A stretch of 64,000 nucleotides of DNA from Daphnia carinata (GCF_022539665.2 NC_081339.1:7127367-7191366); one strand, 5' to 3'. Positions 1 through 14,703 are shown, counted from the stretch's first letter. Translations and numbers: made by a program. Notes: generated by a model from the letters alone, not told the origin.

Positions 1-3000
1 TTGTTGTTTGGGATCTGGTTGATTTTTGTTGTAAGTGTTCATTTAGATACGCGGCTTGTTGTCCAGGTGTTGGCATTGAATGAATTCGAATTGTGTGTTT
101 GTCGTGTACGTCGTTGCCACCTACCGCGTTCCAAATGGATTCTCACGCCAACAAATAATAAGGTTAGAGACAAACCTTTTGTTTGTCATTACGTTGTTAC
201 CTATACACTGTCACACAGGGGATTACGGTTTTTTTTTTTAATTTTTTATTTTAATTACACCGCAGCAAATGAAATAAATAGACAGACAGAGGGGGGGCCC
301 AAGCTGTTCCAGTCAATTGAGCGCGTCTAACAAAAGCAGCTCTTCATTTTTTTTTTTTTTTTTTCTGTGTGTGTTTGTTTTGCACCACCGACGATTTTCA
401 CTTCACGGCCTGCTTTTATTTAGTTACAACAGAAATCATCATCATTTTTTTTTTTTTATTTGTTTGTTTGTTTTGTTTTGTTTTGTCTGAAAAACCCGGA
501 AGTTTGACGAGCGGGGGTCTTTTGTCGGTGACCCCTCCTATCCGGAATTTTCTTTGAATTCACCCATCAAATTAAATTTTTCTTCTTTTTTTTTTTAACA
601 CTTCACAAAAAAAATGTGAAAGAAAAAAAAACACACACGCGACAGTTGCTGGCCGAGAGAGGGCCCTGACCAATTTCTCTCTATAACTCCGCAGGGGGAA
701 TCTCTCAACGCTCATCATTCTTTGATGTTGGAACGCAGCAGCAAGCAGAAGCGACCAGAAAAAAAAAAACTTACACACACACACACATACAGGTACACTA
801 TCCTCCCCCCCCCCCCTTCTTCTTTTGCATAGAAAAGAGATGGAACTATCGGAGGCGGTACTTTTTACACATAGGGCCTACACACATCAGCTAGACAAGC
901 GTCGAGTCTATAAAAACTGTGGAGGGGGGGGGAGAACACAGTATATATATATTTTTTTTTTGGGAGGGCAGCGATTTTCAAGTTTTTTTTTTGTTGGAGG
1001 GACCTTTTTTTTTTAAGTGGAGGGGAGAGAGAGAGAGAAAAAAAAGGACAAAAGGTATAAGCCACAAATTAGCATATGATTTATCACCTGCCAGCAGACA
1101 CACAAAAAAAAAAAAAGAAGGCTAGAAAGAGAGAGAAAGAGACTGTGTTGTGCCGTGTTGGTGCAATCACAGACACAAAGTGTCCATGTCCAAGCGCTGG
1201 AACATGAACTAGAAAGGGCAGCAGCTCCCCCCCCCCCCACACACACACAAAAAAAAATAATACAATAGCTCCTCTCTTTTTCTATTCTATTCATCCAGTT
1301 GTTCTCGATTTTTTTTTTATTTAATGCTCTTATCGAAAACAACAATTCGTGTGTCCGCACACCCAAAAAAGGGCAGTGAATGTTTTGATAGCGTTCGTCA
1401 ATCAAAACAAAAGCAGTTACAGCCACTCCATATATAAATATCTAAACCATTTTTTTTTTGTGTGTGTGTGTGTTTCGTTGTTCTTGTCCCGACGCAATAA
1501 ATAATTGAATATTCTTTGGGACATGTAACCCCGTTTCGAGATCACGACTCTGATCAATCTCTCTCTCTCTCTCTCTTTTTTTTTATTGGCTTATTATCAT
1601 TTTCTGTTTGGAATTGGACGACGGGTTTGGTATTGGAACGTATCGGCCTAGGCGAAAATTCATTTCATTGACGATGTTATTTTTTTTAATATCAATCGTT
1701 GGTATTTTATTAGATTCACGTAAAACTTGAATGATTATAATTTCCCCCTTTTTTTTTTTTTCTCGGGATCGTGATCGCGTTCCAATGACGTTTCGAATTC
1801 CTCTGGTCAAATCGATGACTGAATCTTTTTATATTTCGCTTCCAGTCTTTTTTTTTTTAAAGGAAGACGATGACGGTGTAATTCTTCAAATATTACGCAA
1901 GTAGCACCCATTTTTAAAAACACGTTCAAGTCGTTTCCTGGTTATGATGTTTTAATTGGCTTTATTGTTATCGTGCAATGCTCGCATTATTCGCGGCCGT
2001 TTTCATTCCCCCCCCCCCCTCAAAAAAAAAGAAGACAACCAACAAAATTGTTTTCATTAAAAAGAATAAAAATAAACAGCTAATAACAAACACATCAACG
2101 TGATTGTTATATGCCCCACACGCTCTATCAAAAAATAGGCGGTCGTGAAATCCTATCTCCTCTATGTACACACACCGCAAGTTTTATAGACTTTTCCATT
2201 TTTCTTTCTTTTTTTTTTTGGGGGGGGGGGAAGTTAATTTTTGTGTGTGAAGTGTCGACGACGAGCACGCCGTGAAATGCGATCCAGTAAAGAATCGTCT
2301 GTTTTTCCAGTATCCATTTTTTTTATTATCGAATTGGGGACAGAAAATGTCAAGTGTTTTTTTTTTTTTCTTTTTTTCTCATCGAGCAGAGGCCCTTTTT
2401 TTTATATATATATATTTTTGTTGGAAATGTTGTATACGCAATAACGGGGCAGACATGTGATGCTGGAGAGTTTGAGTTATGGGAAACTCTTTGCCCTCTG
2501 GCGGATTCCGGTTACACGGAACCCGAAAGTGCATCAATAATTTCTCCAGTGCGAACCAAACTCGAACCATGTCGACAAATTGCCAATCAACTGGAGCTTT
2601 AAAAAAAAAAAAAACGCGGGAAATTCAAAATTCTAATTGAATAAAAAAGTTACGTAAAATTTAAATGTCGTTTCATTTTTTCTTTTTTTTAAGAAAAAAA
2701 AAAGAAAAGGTCTGACGTAAGGAAATAAAAAAAAAAAACGCCCACAAAAATGGGATGAGGTCACGGAGGTCAAAGAAAAGCGTTGTGTGTCACTGGCAAA
2801 CGAGCTCTTTTTTTTTTTTTTTTTTTTTACTTATCCCCATATTTCTACCAACAGTTTTGGTCACACACAACAGTCTGTGTGTGTGTTGCGTTGTGATATT
2901 GGTGTCTTGTTTATAAGTGTGTGTGGTTTGTACTTTTTTTTTCTTTCGTGATTTCAAACGACACGCAGACGACGTGACCTCCACATCTCAAAAAGAAAAT

Positions 3001-4862
3001 GGTTCGTTCCCCCTTTTTTTTTTTTTTTTTCCAAAAAGGTCCAATTTCCCCTTTTTTTTTTTTTTTCAAGAGCATTTTAACATTCTTTTGCCTATAGAGA
3101 ATGTTATCTTTTGTGAGAGCCATTGGGTGGGGTGGAAATATCGAAGCGCAATCATTCCCATCGCACTAACGTTAAAGTTCCCTTCTTTTTTCTTTCTTAT
3201 AATAGAAGAAGGAAGCCAAATCAGATGCTGCGACAAGATATATACACACACACACACTGGACTTTTTCAAAAGGAACCTCTGCTTGCACGAAGTTTGTAG
3301 CTGGGCCAATAGCCGCGTCGCACCGTTCCTATTGGGGAAAAAAGAGGAGGATAGATGCATCGGTATTTTTCCATCTTCTTCTTCTTCTTCTTTTTATATT
3401 TTTATTTTATTTTATTTTTTTTTTTTTTTTTACGATGCTTTCCTATGTAGCTTAAGAGCGTTGGGAGAGAGAAAAAGAAAGAAAAAAGGCGGCCATTTTG
3501 GGACAGCACAGATCCCATCTCGCGATTGTATATATCAGTCACGTTTCTTTTTTTTTTTTCTTTTTATAAAAAGAGAAGAGAGGAAAAAAAAACGACCGAC
3601 GGGAAGGGCAAAAAGATGGGGAGGGGTTTCTATGTGTGTCCATGTTGCTGTGGCTTGTTCGTTCTTCTTATGTGTTACACACACACACACACACACAGCT
3701 CTCGTTCATCTGGCGCTTCTCATTCGCTAGTGACGCCACAACCGATAACATCAAACTAACGTCCGTAACCTTTACACAGCCTATCCTCATCCGTCTTTTT
3801 TTACTGGAACGTATATACTCTATTTCTCCGTCCACATCCATGCCTCTCTCTCTTTCTCTGCGTGTGTGTGTGTGTACATCTGTCTTTTAGTTCCTTGCAT
3901 AGCTGATCAGTTTTCCTTTAAAAAAAAAAAATCGTTTTCTAAGGAACGTATTTCACCTGTTGTAATGAAACATAATCGTCTCTTTAAAAGAAAATAGCTG
4001 CGAGGCAAATTTGCTCGAAAAAGTCCATCAACCCTGAGGTATAACAGCAGCAGCAGCTGGGAACGCGTCATTATTTGGGTATATAGAATCACCTCGGCGA
4101 TGATGATGTTGTGTGTGCCTTCAGGATGGAATTATCGGTAGACATGTAGCAAATATGCATATAGCCGCCGTTGTGTTGATGGCCATTAATAATCATGCGC
4201 CCCGCTTTTTTTTTTTTTATCTTATTCATTTCCCTTTTGGAAAAAAAAAAAAAAAAAAAAAATAATAAGGCACTTTCAACCTGGAGGCTTCTGGCAATAT
4301 TTATATACAATGGTGTGATTGTACACGACAGCGGTCGATGGGGAAATGCGGAATCAAATCTCTTTCAAAATATTTCCATTTCCTATTGATGGAATAAAGA
4401 ATTAGGCATTTGTTAGGTCGCATCCTCTTCAGGTGGCTACCGGTGCGTTTAATGAGCGCGTAAGCTTATTCTACACATTTGCGTATGAGCACGTCATTTG
4501 CATGATGCGTGGAAAGAATGTTTCCGATCTTATTATAACACTCCTCCATCGCATCATTTGATTAGGCCACAAAGAAGAATTTCGTAATGACCAAACGATC
4601 TTAACGAGCTGAGAAACAGTCTCACCTGCAAACTGTTAGCAGGGGCGAAACGATGAGAAAGTCATTACACCCTGAAGTATGTAAAGAAGAAGAAGAAAAA
4701 AAAGAAAAACGAGAAAATCTAATTAGTTAGAGAGCAGAGGTATCAGTTTTTTTTTTTTTTGTTTGAAAATTAAAATGGGAAATCTAATAATCACGTAAGT
4801 TTCATGAAGAGACTCGGGCAGCTCTAATGGCAGCAGACATAATTCGATAATTATTATATAAC

Positions 4863-4880
4863 CAGCAGCAGCAGCAGCAG
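4863..4880. repeat. CAG trinucleotide repeat (6 units)
   Basis: Six perfect CAG units in non-coding sequence, followed by CAC units. No surrounding reading frame is supported. Confidence 0.85.
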
Positions 4881-6503
4881 CACACAACACGGCAGATAAC
4901 AGAAGGATTTATTTTAAAAAATTAAATTAAATCAAAACAAACGATATCAATTGGACAGGATTTTTATGACTTTCAAGGAAGGGCGCGCTACATTTTAAAA
5001 CAAACAAAACAAAAAAATGAATTGCTTTAGGCACATTGAGATATTTTTCTCTCTCTCTCTCTCTCTCTCTCAGCTTTCGTCGCTATAGATATTCATTTAT
5101 TTATTTATTTGAATATTTTATGTATCTTCTCGGCTACGTATGGGGGGAGGTCGGTGTGTCTTTTGAGTCCACCTCAGTCCTCGCAGGGGCTGACGGTCCA
5201 CGATGGCAAAAACCCGCTCTGATGATGGATGATGAATCTCTTCAGTACGCGTCTTTCTTCTTCTTCTTCTTCGACCTCCTAGTTGCTCCTCCTCCTTGTG
5301 CGATGATAACGATATTTTATACATGCAGCTCTCTCTCTCTCTCTCTCCCCCACCATCCTCCGAAAAGAAAACGGGCTCTTATATATAAATATTTTCTTCA
5401 ACTACGTTAAAAAAAAATCAAAAAAAAAAAAAAAAGGGAAGATGATGAAAACCCATCAGAACGGCAGCCCAACAAGATGGCCAATCATATCCATATAGCT
5501 CCGGGGACACAAAATGCCTCAGTAAAGTGCGCCGGCCTCATCGATGATCATCATCTATACGTAGTACATACACACGCTCGTGAAAAATAAAATATATATA
5601 TTCTTTTGTTTTGTTTTAAGGGGGAATGACAATATATGTAGCTGGATTTGTGTGTGTGTGTCGGATACATTGCTGTAGGGCAAAAACAACAACAAGTTTT
5701 TATTTTCTGAAAAAAAAAAAAAAATAAATAAATTTGTGGGGTTGGAGTAGAAAGAGGCAAGTTTTGAAACCTTTCGGGAGCCGACGTGATGGATGAGGGA
5801 AATTTATTCATCAGAAAGCGAAGAGAAAAAAAAAAGCGATGGCGCTGATGATGATGAACAAAAAAATGATGACAGTCCCCCCACATTTTCGTCTTCTTCC
5901 TTTTTTTTTCCCCATCTGTTTCTCGCTTTTTTTTTATTACTAGTTTCTTTTTTTTTTTTTTTGTATTTTGGCTCGGAGACAAACATTATGTGCACACACG
6001 CAGCCGGGTGGCGCTCGTAATGATGATTCAAACTGGTTTTTATTTTTATATAAATCTTTTCTTTTTGCGAATTATTGAACGTCTTGCCAGCAGGCAAGTG
6101 TGACGTCATTTAATCCCAGTTTGTAAGCGTCGATTCAATCAATTCAACGTCCATCTTTCTTTTTTTTTGTGTGTGTGTGTGTGTGTCCAATTCCCTATCC
6201 GACTTGTCAATTGGATACTAAAAATATGATTTGCATCGAAAGAGCCTTTTTGAATATGGGACATGTCTTGTTGTAACAATCTCAAACTGATTCCCCCCAA
6301 GAAAGAAAATGAAAACTGCTCTTTAAAAAAAAAAAAAAAAAAGAAGGAACAAATGTTTTTCTCTATGGAGGTACGATCATCAATTCGGGTCGAGATAACC
6401 AAGCTCACACAGCAGGTGATTATATTTGAGCAGGTCTATGCTTCTATATAGACACACCAGTTATTATGTATAGCTCAGGTCGTTGTCAATACGTGAATGT
6501 GTT

Positions 6504-6506
6504 CCC

Positions 6507-6545
<39 letters not shown>
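6504..6545. repeat. Homopolymer pair C(11)T(31)
   Basis: Eleven C directly followed by thirty-one T. It is the longest uninterrupted homopolymer block in the left flank. Its exact length is likely to be unreliable in any assembly. Confidence 0.9.
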
Positions 6546-6546
<1 letters not shown>

Positions 6547-8427
6547 AAACTGGACACGGATGCAATCAAAATTATAAGAAAAAAAAAATTCTTATTTTTT
6601 TTTTTCTGTTTGATCATTCAATGATGAATAGCCACCGGTAAACAAAAAATGTGAGAGGAACAACTCCCCCCATTGAGTTTTGAAAGAGAAAAGAAAAACT
6701 GAAAATCAAATATTTATCCCCCCCCCCCCCTCAGAAAAAAATTATTCTAATACCTTATAGTAATTCCCGCAGAGAGCTAGTAATGAATCCTATAAATCCT
6801 TCGATATATATTATTTTTCCCTCAACGTTTTATGATGACATCCTACTATGTGTGTGTGTATGTAATATAAGGTCTACAGGTAACTCAAACGTGGGGGCTC
6901 CACCCTGGCGATGCATTTTCCCTTAAAAGAAAAATTTTAAAAAATGAGAAAACCCTTTTGAAAATCGACGCAGCTTCAACATTCTCGTCTGTCATCAAAT
7001 ACGTTTGTTATTCTAAACATCAAATGTAGAGCTCGTCTCCAAATAAGTCGATGATATCCCAAAAAATGACCTTCACAATCACATTAGGACATGTAGCAAC
7101 AACAACTTTTGAAAGGAATTTTATCTTTTTACCGGAGAGCGTCAAGTGGGTCGTTACAAATTAAGTGGCCATGGTCAGAAGGAAAAAAAAAATAATTGCT
7201 GCTTCGCCAGCGTCTCCTTCTTTCGAAACGATGTCTGTCTCTCTCTTTTTTTGAGAACAGTCTAAAAGTAGACACACATTGTGTATAGAGAACTCCAGGT
7301 ATTTATGTACATAAACTCAAGGAGGGGATCTCTATAGATAGAGACCTGGTCTCTCTCTCTTTTTTTTTTTAAATTTTAAATTATTATATTTTTTTTTTCT
7401 TGTGTTTTGTGCGGATGAGGTGAGCGCGAGCGCGGAGTCGCTTGCGGAGAGCGTGTTAATTAATCGCTAGGTTCTTCTTCCTTATAACCAGAGGTCCGAG
7501 GGGGTATCGTCTCCAACTTCTTTTGTCGGCAAAAAAAAAAAAAAAAGGGCGAAAAGAATCAGAAAATAAAACACAAGCGGCGAAAAAAAAAAAGGCCTCT
7601 TATCCTCCCACTCAATTCCACCTTTAGAACTGTTTCCATATTGACCGCGTCTAAAAAAAAAAAGTTGGGAAAAACTTGTTGGATGTTGTATATCCAAAAA
7701 GTTCTTTGTCCACACGAAATGAAGCACCGCACCGCCATCAACCCCCTCTAACACTTAATTTCTTAAAGTTAAGAAAAGAAAATGAGACCTTTTTTTCGTT
7801 GTTGTCCAAATTTGTTAAATGGAGAGGGGAGGAGGTTGGTGAGAAAGAGAAATAAGTTTGGAAAGAAGTCGCCTTCTTTAAATTATCGATTACAAAAGCC
7901 GTCATTAAAGGCAAAACAAAAAGAAAACCATTTGCCGGTAATCAGGTAAAAGGTCAGTGATTATGTCTGTGTACTATATACGGTTAATGGAGGAGGGAGA
8001 AGAAGGAAATGGGGAATCGGTCAAAGTGTTCCAAGCATTTTTCGGACTTCTTTAAACAGATGGCTGAGATGTGCCATTTTAATAATAGGCAATAAGAATT
8101 GGAGAAGGCTAGTACGTTATCAACCATTGCGTCGACCTTGATTTCTCTTTTGAAAATGCCGATTCGTTTGGGTTTATCGACACCAGGAACAAAAATACAT
8201 GGTACTTTTCGAAATTTCAAATTTCAATGCACGTTTCGCCATCTAGCGGTACTGTTTCTTACTGTAATGAGGAAAGAGCCATGAACCATGACAAACTACA
8301 GTTGTTGCCCTGGTGATCGGTTTGTTACCAAACAAAAAGTTCCAACTGCCAGATCTGAACACGTTTAAAATTAATCGTCCAATGTCGTATTAATCAACCT
8401 GATATGTAAATCGGGACAGTAGTTATA

Positions 8428-11400
8428 ATGAGGACAGTGCCGATCTGGGTGGACAAGGTCCATACGCGCGACAATTCAGAACAACAGTAATAATTACAGA
8501 CTTGAATCATTGAGTTATACTGACATCTGCCCTCCCTCCATTGTATTTAACGGATCGCAATTAAACATAACTATTGGCAATTTTCAGGATCTACGACCTA
8601 TGTTTCAGTGCCGACGGAATACAATTAATTGCTGCCGCTGGTAATAAAGTGTTGGTGTATGAAGCATTATCAGGCACTCTACTCCACTCTCTGAAAGGTA
8701 CATTTTTCTCTTGCAGATTCGTTGTTCCTAATGTTGACAATCGTTGCATTTTACAGGTCACAAGGATACAGTCTACTGTGTAGCATTTGCCAAAGATGGA
8801 AAGCGGTTTGCTTCAGGGGGTGCCGACAAGAATGTCATCATTTGGACTAGTAGCATGGAAGCTATCCTCAAATACTCGTAGAAATGAAAGTCAACACAAC
8901 ATCAAAACCATATGATCATTTTTTTCTTATTTTTGAACAGACACAATGATGCCATCCAGTGTGTCTCCTACAACCCCGTCAGTCCTATTCTTGCCAGCTG
9001 TTCATCCAGCGACTTTGGCTTATGGAGCCCAGAGCAGAAAAATGTTCAAAAGTACAGGGTGAATTCACGCATCTGTGCCTGTTGTTGGAATGATGACGGG
9101 ACCTTGTTGGCATTGGGTTTGGCAAACGGCACTGTCACTATTCGAAATAGGGTAAACTTAGAATATTAATTATTTAACCCTGTGTGAATCTCATCCACCA
9201 CTATCAAATTTTCTCATTTGTCTCAGTCTGGAGAAGAAAAGGCTAAAATTGAGAGACCAGGAGGCAACCAATCACCTGTGTGGGCTTTATGTTGGAACAT
9301 TAACAGGTATCTATCTTGCATTGATGCATAACAAATCTGTCTAAATAACTCATCATCCTACAACCATAGGACCGATCAAACGGAGTTGCTTTGCGTCACC
9401 GATTGGGGAAATCGGACATTGTCCTTTCACCTTCCGAATGGCATGCAAGTAAGTTGCCAGCCAGTCTTTCTCGTTAAGTTCAATGCTTTAATTGCAATTT
9501 AAATTCTAAAATAGATTCGCTCCGAGAAACATTTGGGTTTTAATGCTTGCCGCATAGTTCCTTATCGTCACGCTGGTGGCGACTATCTACTCGTTTGTGG
9601 CTCCAATCGCCAATGTCAACTTTTCAGTAGCGAAGGATATGCCCTTGGCCCTGTGGCTGAATGCAGCAAATGGGTTTGGGCTACGGCTACCAAACTCAAC
9701 AGCACCGTTGTTGTATGTTTTTTTTGCCACGTTTTTCTTTGCCCGCCCTCGCTATAATTTTAAATTCCTGCTTAATAATGACTTTCAGGCCGTCGGCAGT
9801 GAAGATGGAACAGTCGGTTGCCACCAGCTGATTTTTAGCACTGTTCACGGTCTCTATAAAGAACGATATGCTTTCAGGTAACTGTCGCTAAGCAAAAGAA
9901 TAGACTGAAAGATTTTTTTAACGTCACGTGTTATTTTGCACAACACAAAAAAATAAAATAGGGAACACCTGACGGATGTGGTAGTTCACCACTTACTGAC
10001 AGAAGAAAAAGTGCGCATCTGTTGTCGCGACCTTATCAAGAAAATCGCCATCTACAAAAACCGCCTTGCGGTATGTTGCGCCATAAGCATCCATGAGATC
10101 AAACCGTGTCATTTTTGTTGAATTTCTATAGGTCCAACTGCAGGAGAAACTCATGATCTACGAACAGCAAGAAGGGGAACATTTGCACTATGTCATCAAG
10201 GAGAAAATCAACCAGAATTTCGAATGCAGTCTCATGGTCATCTGTACGAATCACATCATTCTCTGCCATGTAAGATAGCTGTTTGTTTTGCAAAACATGT
10301 TTGTCTTATATGCAGCGGCTGCGCTTCTTTTTATTCCAGGAGAAAAAATTGCAGTCGGTGAACTTCCAAGGCGTTAAGGAACGCGAATGGACTCTCGAAT
10401 CACCAGTCCGCTATATCAAAATTGTCGGTGGGCCGGCCAACAAAGAGGGTCTCCTACTGGGTTTGAAAAACGGCCAGGTGTCTAAAATCTTTTTGGATAA
10501 CCCTTTCCCCGTTGAGTTACTCAAGATCAGCGTTCCGATTCGTTGTTTGGACTTGAGCACTTCCCGTCAAAAGGTTGCAATTGTCGATGATAACAATACT
10601 TGCTCAGTATATCAGCTGAGCAATGGTGAACTCCTTTGTCAGGTAACTATTCGGTCTTCGTTCCTCGCAATCGAAGTTGAAATTTTTGTAACACATTTCT
10701 TCCAACGTGAGCGTAGGAGCCGCATGCAAATAGCGTCGCATGGAATATCCACTGCGAAGATATGCTCTGCTTCTCTGGCCAGAATTGGCTCAACATCAAA
10801 GCATCGAACTTTCCGTGTCATCAACAAAAGTTTCAGGGCTACGTGGTGGGATTCTACGGTGCCAAGATCTTTTGCCTTCAGGGTTACAGTATGACCACTC
10901 TTCAAGTGCCTTTATCGGCACCCATGTACCAGTACCTGGACCGTAAACTTTACCGCGAAGCTTACGAAGTAGCCTGTATGGGTGTGACAGAGGCCGATTG
11001 GTCACAGCTGGCACACGAGTCGTTGAACGCGTTGGAACTAGAAATCGCCACGCAAGCTTTTCAACGCATCCAAGATTATAAATATCTGGAATTGATGGAA
11101 TCCATCGCCAACCAAAAAAGACTTGGCGGTCCTCAAGCAAACCTAAATCACAACGTCTTTATCGGAGACATTCTTGCCTGGCAGGGCAAGTTTCACGAAG
11201 CTGCTCGACTGTATCGCAAGTGCAGTCGTAGCGACAAGGCTGTGGCACTCTTCACGGATTTGCGGCTTTTCGATCAAGCTCAAGTATTTTATTTTTACAT
11301 TTTAATGTGATGAACTGTTTTTTTGACACACTCTATTTCCTGTGTCCTTAAAGGAGTATCTGAGTAGTGACAGCACGGCTGATCGAATGACTATCTTAAA

Positions 11401-13359
11401 AAAACGGGCCGACTGGGCACAAAATATTCACGACCCGCGAGCTGCAGCCGAAATGTACCTGAATGCTGGCGAAATTCTCAAAGCTGTCGAGATTATTGCA
11501 GCCAATGGCTGGACATCTATGTGAGTAACGCTGAAACATTGTAGTTCGAGGTTGAAACTTATCTCTTGCCAATTTGTGGCAAATGTTACAGGCTTGTTGA
11601 CGCTTCACGAAAATTGGATGCAAAGGATCAAGCGTCTACATTGCGCATTATTTCAGATCACCTTCGTCGTTTAGGATCCATACAGCTGGCCTGTGACATC
11701 CTACGACGTCTTGGTGATACAGCCGCACTGGCTGCGGCTTTAGTCGAATGTGGCGCATGGACTGAGGCTCTTACCCTCGTCAAGCAGCATCCCGATCTCA
11801 GTCGCAACGTTTATCTGCCTTACGCTCGTTGGCTAGCCGAGCAGGAACAGTTTATCGAAGCCCAACAAGGTAAAAGATCATAATTTAAGTCTTCAAGGTT
11901 TTACCTACTTTTTTCCTTCCGTTTCATATTTGAAGCTTATTATGAGGCGGGTTGTTTGGAAGAGGCAGAACGTGTCCTCAATACTTTGGCGATGAATGCT
12001 GTGGCATTAAATAAATACGAGGACGCGTCGCATTTCTTCTGGCTGTTTGCTAAACATCGGCTTCAATTGGCAGCAAAAGCGTAAGTTATTAAGAAAACGC
12101 ATTGGCTGAACGGGCTTTTTTAAAGTTACGCGATTTCAATATTATTATTATTTTTTTTATCGAACTAGCGAATCACCCAACGAAACGTTGAAACACGTTA
12201 CTCAGTTCCACGCTTTGGAACGCAAGAGCTCGGCTTATTACGCTTACAAAGCAATTCATCGTTTTACGGTAAAAATCTGAACACTACTATGAGAAAATAA
12301 TCAAGTGGGTTGCGAAACTTTTACGTCTGTTTTCTTTTTTTCTGAAAGAATGAGCCGTTCACTTCCAGCCTTCCAGAAGCTCTCTTTAACATGGCGCGCT
12401 ACCTGCTTCATGAAACACTACATGTAATAGATAACAAGATGATATGCATTGAGAAAGATGTTCAGTTAATTGTATCTGTTATTGTAGGGTCCACTCACTG
12501 GCATCAGCCAATTTGCTGTGGTGTATTCGCTAATGAAGCATGCGAAGACACTTGGGGCCTACAAAACGGCCAAACATGCCGTTACTTTGCTACAGAACCT
12601 TAAAATACCGGCTCAGTTTCAGGAAAGCGTTGATTTGGCTGTTCTAAGTATCCGTGCCCAACCGTATCAAGATGCGGAGGATCTCCTCCCTCTGTGCTAC
12701 CGGTGTTCCATGAGCAACCCATTGTACAATCCACGTGGAAATTGTTGTATTCATTGCGGCGAAAATTTCATTTTTTCTTTCATTTCTTTCGGTCGGTTAA
12801 TTCACTTATCATCAGGGAATTTCTAATCTAATCTGGTTTTTATTGAAACATTACAGAGATTCTTCCTCTGGTCGAGTTCTACGTAGACGAAGATATCTCA
12901 GCTGTGGAAGCCCAGCAATTGATTAAAACGGAACCGCCTAAAAGAACGCTCGACGTGAAGAATGAAGGAGGAGACTATCAACTGTACGAAAACGACAGAC
13001 AATCGTCTGCGGATCCTTTTGCCTCATATTTTTACCCCCATCAGGTTTGTGGCTTTTTTTTTATGATTAAAATTTTGGAAAGTGATTAACTTCTTTATTT
13101 CAAAAAGTTACGAGATCAGACATCGAAAATAGTTCTCAACCGTGACGCCTTGCTCCGACTGAAACCCACCGAAGTGATTGTTTGTCGGTGGCCGCCTCCC
13201 TTGCCTAGCCGGTATTACCGCAATTTCTTGCCCGATGTAGCCTTGAAACATTGCAAACATTGCAACAAAATATTCCATGCTGATGACTATGAGCTGCACT
13301 ACCTGCAAAAGAACCAATGTCCGTTTTGCCGATCGAGTCGTTCCAGCCCTACCTTTTGA
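8428..13359 (+). CDS. IFT122: Intraflagellar transport protein 122 (IFT-A subunit)
   Basis: IFT122 is a subunit of the IFT-A complex, needed for retrograde transport and membrane-protein entry in cilia. I joined 20 exons: 8428-8486, 8588-8697, 8757-8877, 8941-9151, 9227-9306, 9370-9448, 9515-9712, 9789-9877, 9962-10070, 10132-10269, 10340-10642, 10717-11283, 11354-11520, 11592-11869, 11936-12080, 12169-12268, 12349-12423, 12488-12791, 12857-13044, 13108-13359. They total 3573 nt (1190 aa), close to vertebrate IFT122, with every phase matching. The start [12 protein letters not shown] and the following [10 protein letters not shown] match the family's conserved N-terminus. WD40 repeats fill the first half ([33 protein letters not shown]). 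A TPR-like alpha-solenoid follows. The C-terminus carries Cys pairs (CYRC, CIHC, CKHC, CPFC) typical of the family's zinc-ribbon tail. No disruption was seen. In an arthropod, expression would be expected in ciliated sensory neurons (inference). Confidence 0.96.
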
Positions 13360-13469
13360 TCTCATTGGGATCCCCACTTGCTCTGTCTCGACCACGATGC
13401 CGTCCTTATTATTATCGTTCCTGTTTACATCCTAATCAACCATCCATTCAAGTCTTTTGTTATGCTATC

Positions 13470-13475
13470 AATAAA
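13470..13475 (+). terminator. Poly(A) signal of IFT122
   Basis: A canonical AATAAA lies 111 bp downstream of the IFT122 stop codon in AT-rich sequence. It is the first such hexamer after the gene. Confidence 0.6.
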
Positions 13476-13830
13476 TGAAAATGTCATTGCTTTTTTTCCT
13501 TCAAAGCGTGGCATTGGCTAGCGCTGTAAGCTCAGAAAGCGTTGTATCAAGCGTAAAACTTCGTACACCCATTTCCTCGTTCTCCTCCCATCAGTATTAA
13601 TTTATGACTGTCCCTTATGTTCCATTTTCAAATCGACAAATGTTGATCTGGCACAGTTAGGGATTTCAATGTTCCAACTAATGCTCTAGGTGAGGCTTGG
13701 TCTAGTCATCTGCGAGTTATCTGGAAAATTGCTTGGATAGGAATTTTTCTGATAAATGGAAGCAAGCAATGAGATGAAGTAGGACTCCAGAAAACTTCCG
13801 AGAGTTGTATAATAATTCTACGTCATTGCA

Positions 13831-14203
13831 GTATCTCAAACATACAACTTGATATCAACCTTTGCATTGGAGAACTTGAGCTACGCATGCTAAGCTCCAC
13901 AGATGACGTTGCGGCTGCTCATTTTGGAATTAGAGGGAAGGGCATCAAACGTCCATTAATCTCCACACCTGATTTACAAGAGTTCTATTTTGGTAGAAGG
14001 ATCTGTTTTTCAGTACAGCCCCAACCAGAATAACAAAGGCATTGAATGAAAACTGTCATGGATTTGAAGGAATGGTAAGTGAAGAAAAGATTACCTTAGA
14101 GCAATAGCACAGCACCAAATTAAAATTAATTTAACCTTTCTTTACCCATCACATGCAGGAGCGTACAGGCCACGCATCCTCAAATCTGCTAGGTTTTATG
14201 TGA
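13831..14203 (+). other. Coding-like fragments, unrecognised
   Basis: After an acceptor-like AG at 13829-13830 the frame stays open for about 60 codons and reads naturally (for example CIGELELRML, DDVAAAHFGIRGKG). A second stretch at 14014-14074 (after CAG, ending before GTAAGT) joins in phase to 14159-14203, which ends with TGA (FEGM then ERTGHASSNLLGFM). The first and second stretches cannot be linked by a normal-length intron, so this may be a decayed gene, part of a poorly conserved gene, or chance. I do not recognise the protein and see no start codon. Confidence 0.22.
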
Positions 14204-14703
14204 TCACTCTTTCGCTGTAGTACATATGGTAAACTTGAAATAATAGGTAAATAAATTCAGTGGCAGATTGTTACGTTGAAAGATTAATGATGTTTATTTA
14301 AAGGAATTTATTATAAATTATGAAGACAAACATCTAGAGCAAACATTGAAAGCTTAACACATATGACCCCTTCATTATATTGAAATTAAGAGAACAATAT
14401 ATGTGACAATTCTTTTTTTTTATAGAAATTAATGTCTGCAGGAAAGTTTGACGTTAAATTATTTGGCCAAATGAAGTAAAAATCTTTGGGTAACACAGTG
14501 TGATTAAAGTTATAATTAGATTTTGCTAACAGATTTAGAACTGATATTTTACGAAGTTGAGATACTTGTAGTTTCTTCAACAAAATAAGACAACGAAGCA
14601 AACGATCAAAAAACTGACCTGTCATGCGAAGTGCACGACGATGGTAGGACGACGACGATGATTGAGCAAATCATTATATTTATTTGGGTTTTCTTTTAAT
14701 CCA

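Larger units (their letters stand above)
1..8427. other. Simple-repeat-rich intergenic DNA, no supported gene
   Basis: I find no exon chain or conserved protein here on either strand. The open frames are low-complexity readings through poly-T, poly-A, (AC)n and (CT)n tracts. Clear examples are an 11-C/31-T tract at 6504-6545, six CAG units at 4863-4880, a CT run near 5048-5072 and AC runs near 3677-3698. Such tracts are most frequent in the first 7.8 kb and fade toward the IFT122 start. The stretch could contain 5' UTRs, introns or regulatory DNA of a gene lying left of the window; nothing in the sequence proves it. Confidence 0.6.

Noticed and set aside
3284-3730. 148-codon plus-strand ORF
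   Set aside because: Translation consists of Phe/Ser/Lys/His runs from homopolymers and AC repeats, with no domain and no conserved start.
7984-8220. Minus-strand open frame just upstream of IFT122 that reads like protein (PGVDKPKRIGIFKREIKVD)
   Set aside because: A stop codon lies directly upstream, no ATG precedes the good part, and no splice partner was found. Probably chance.
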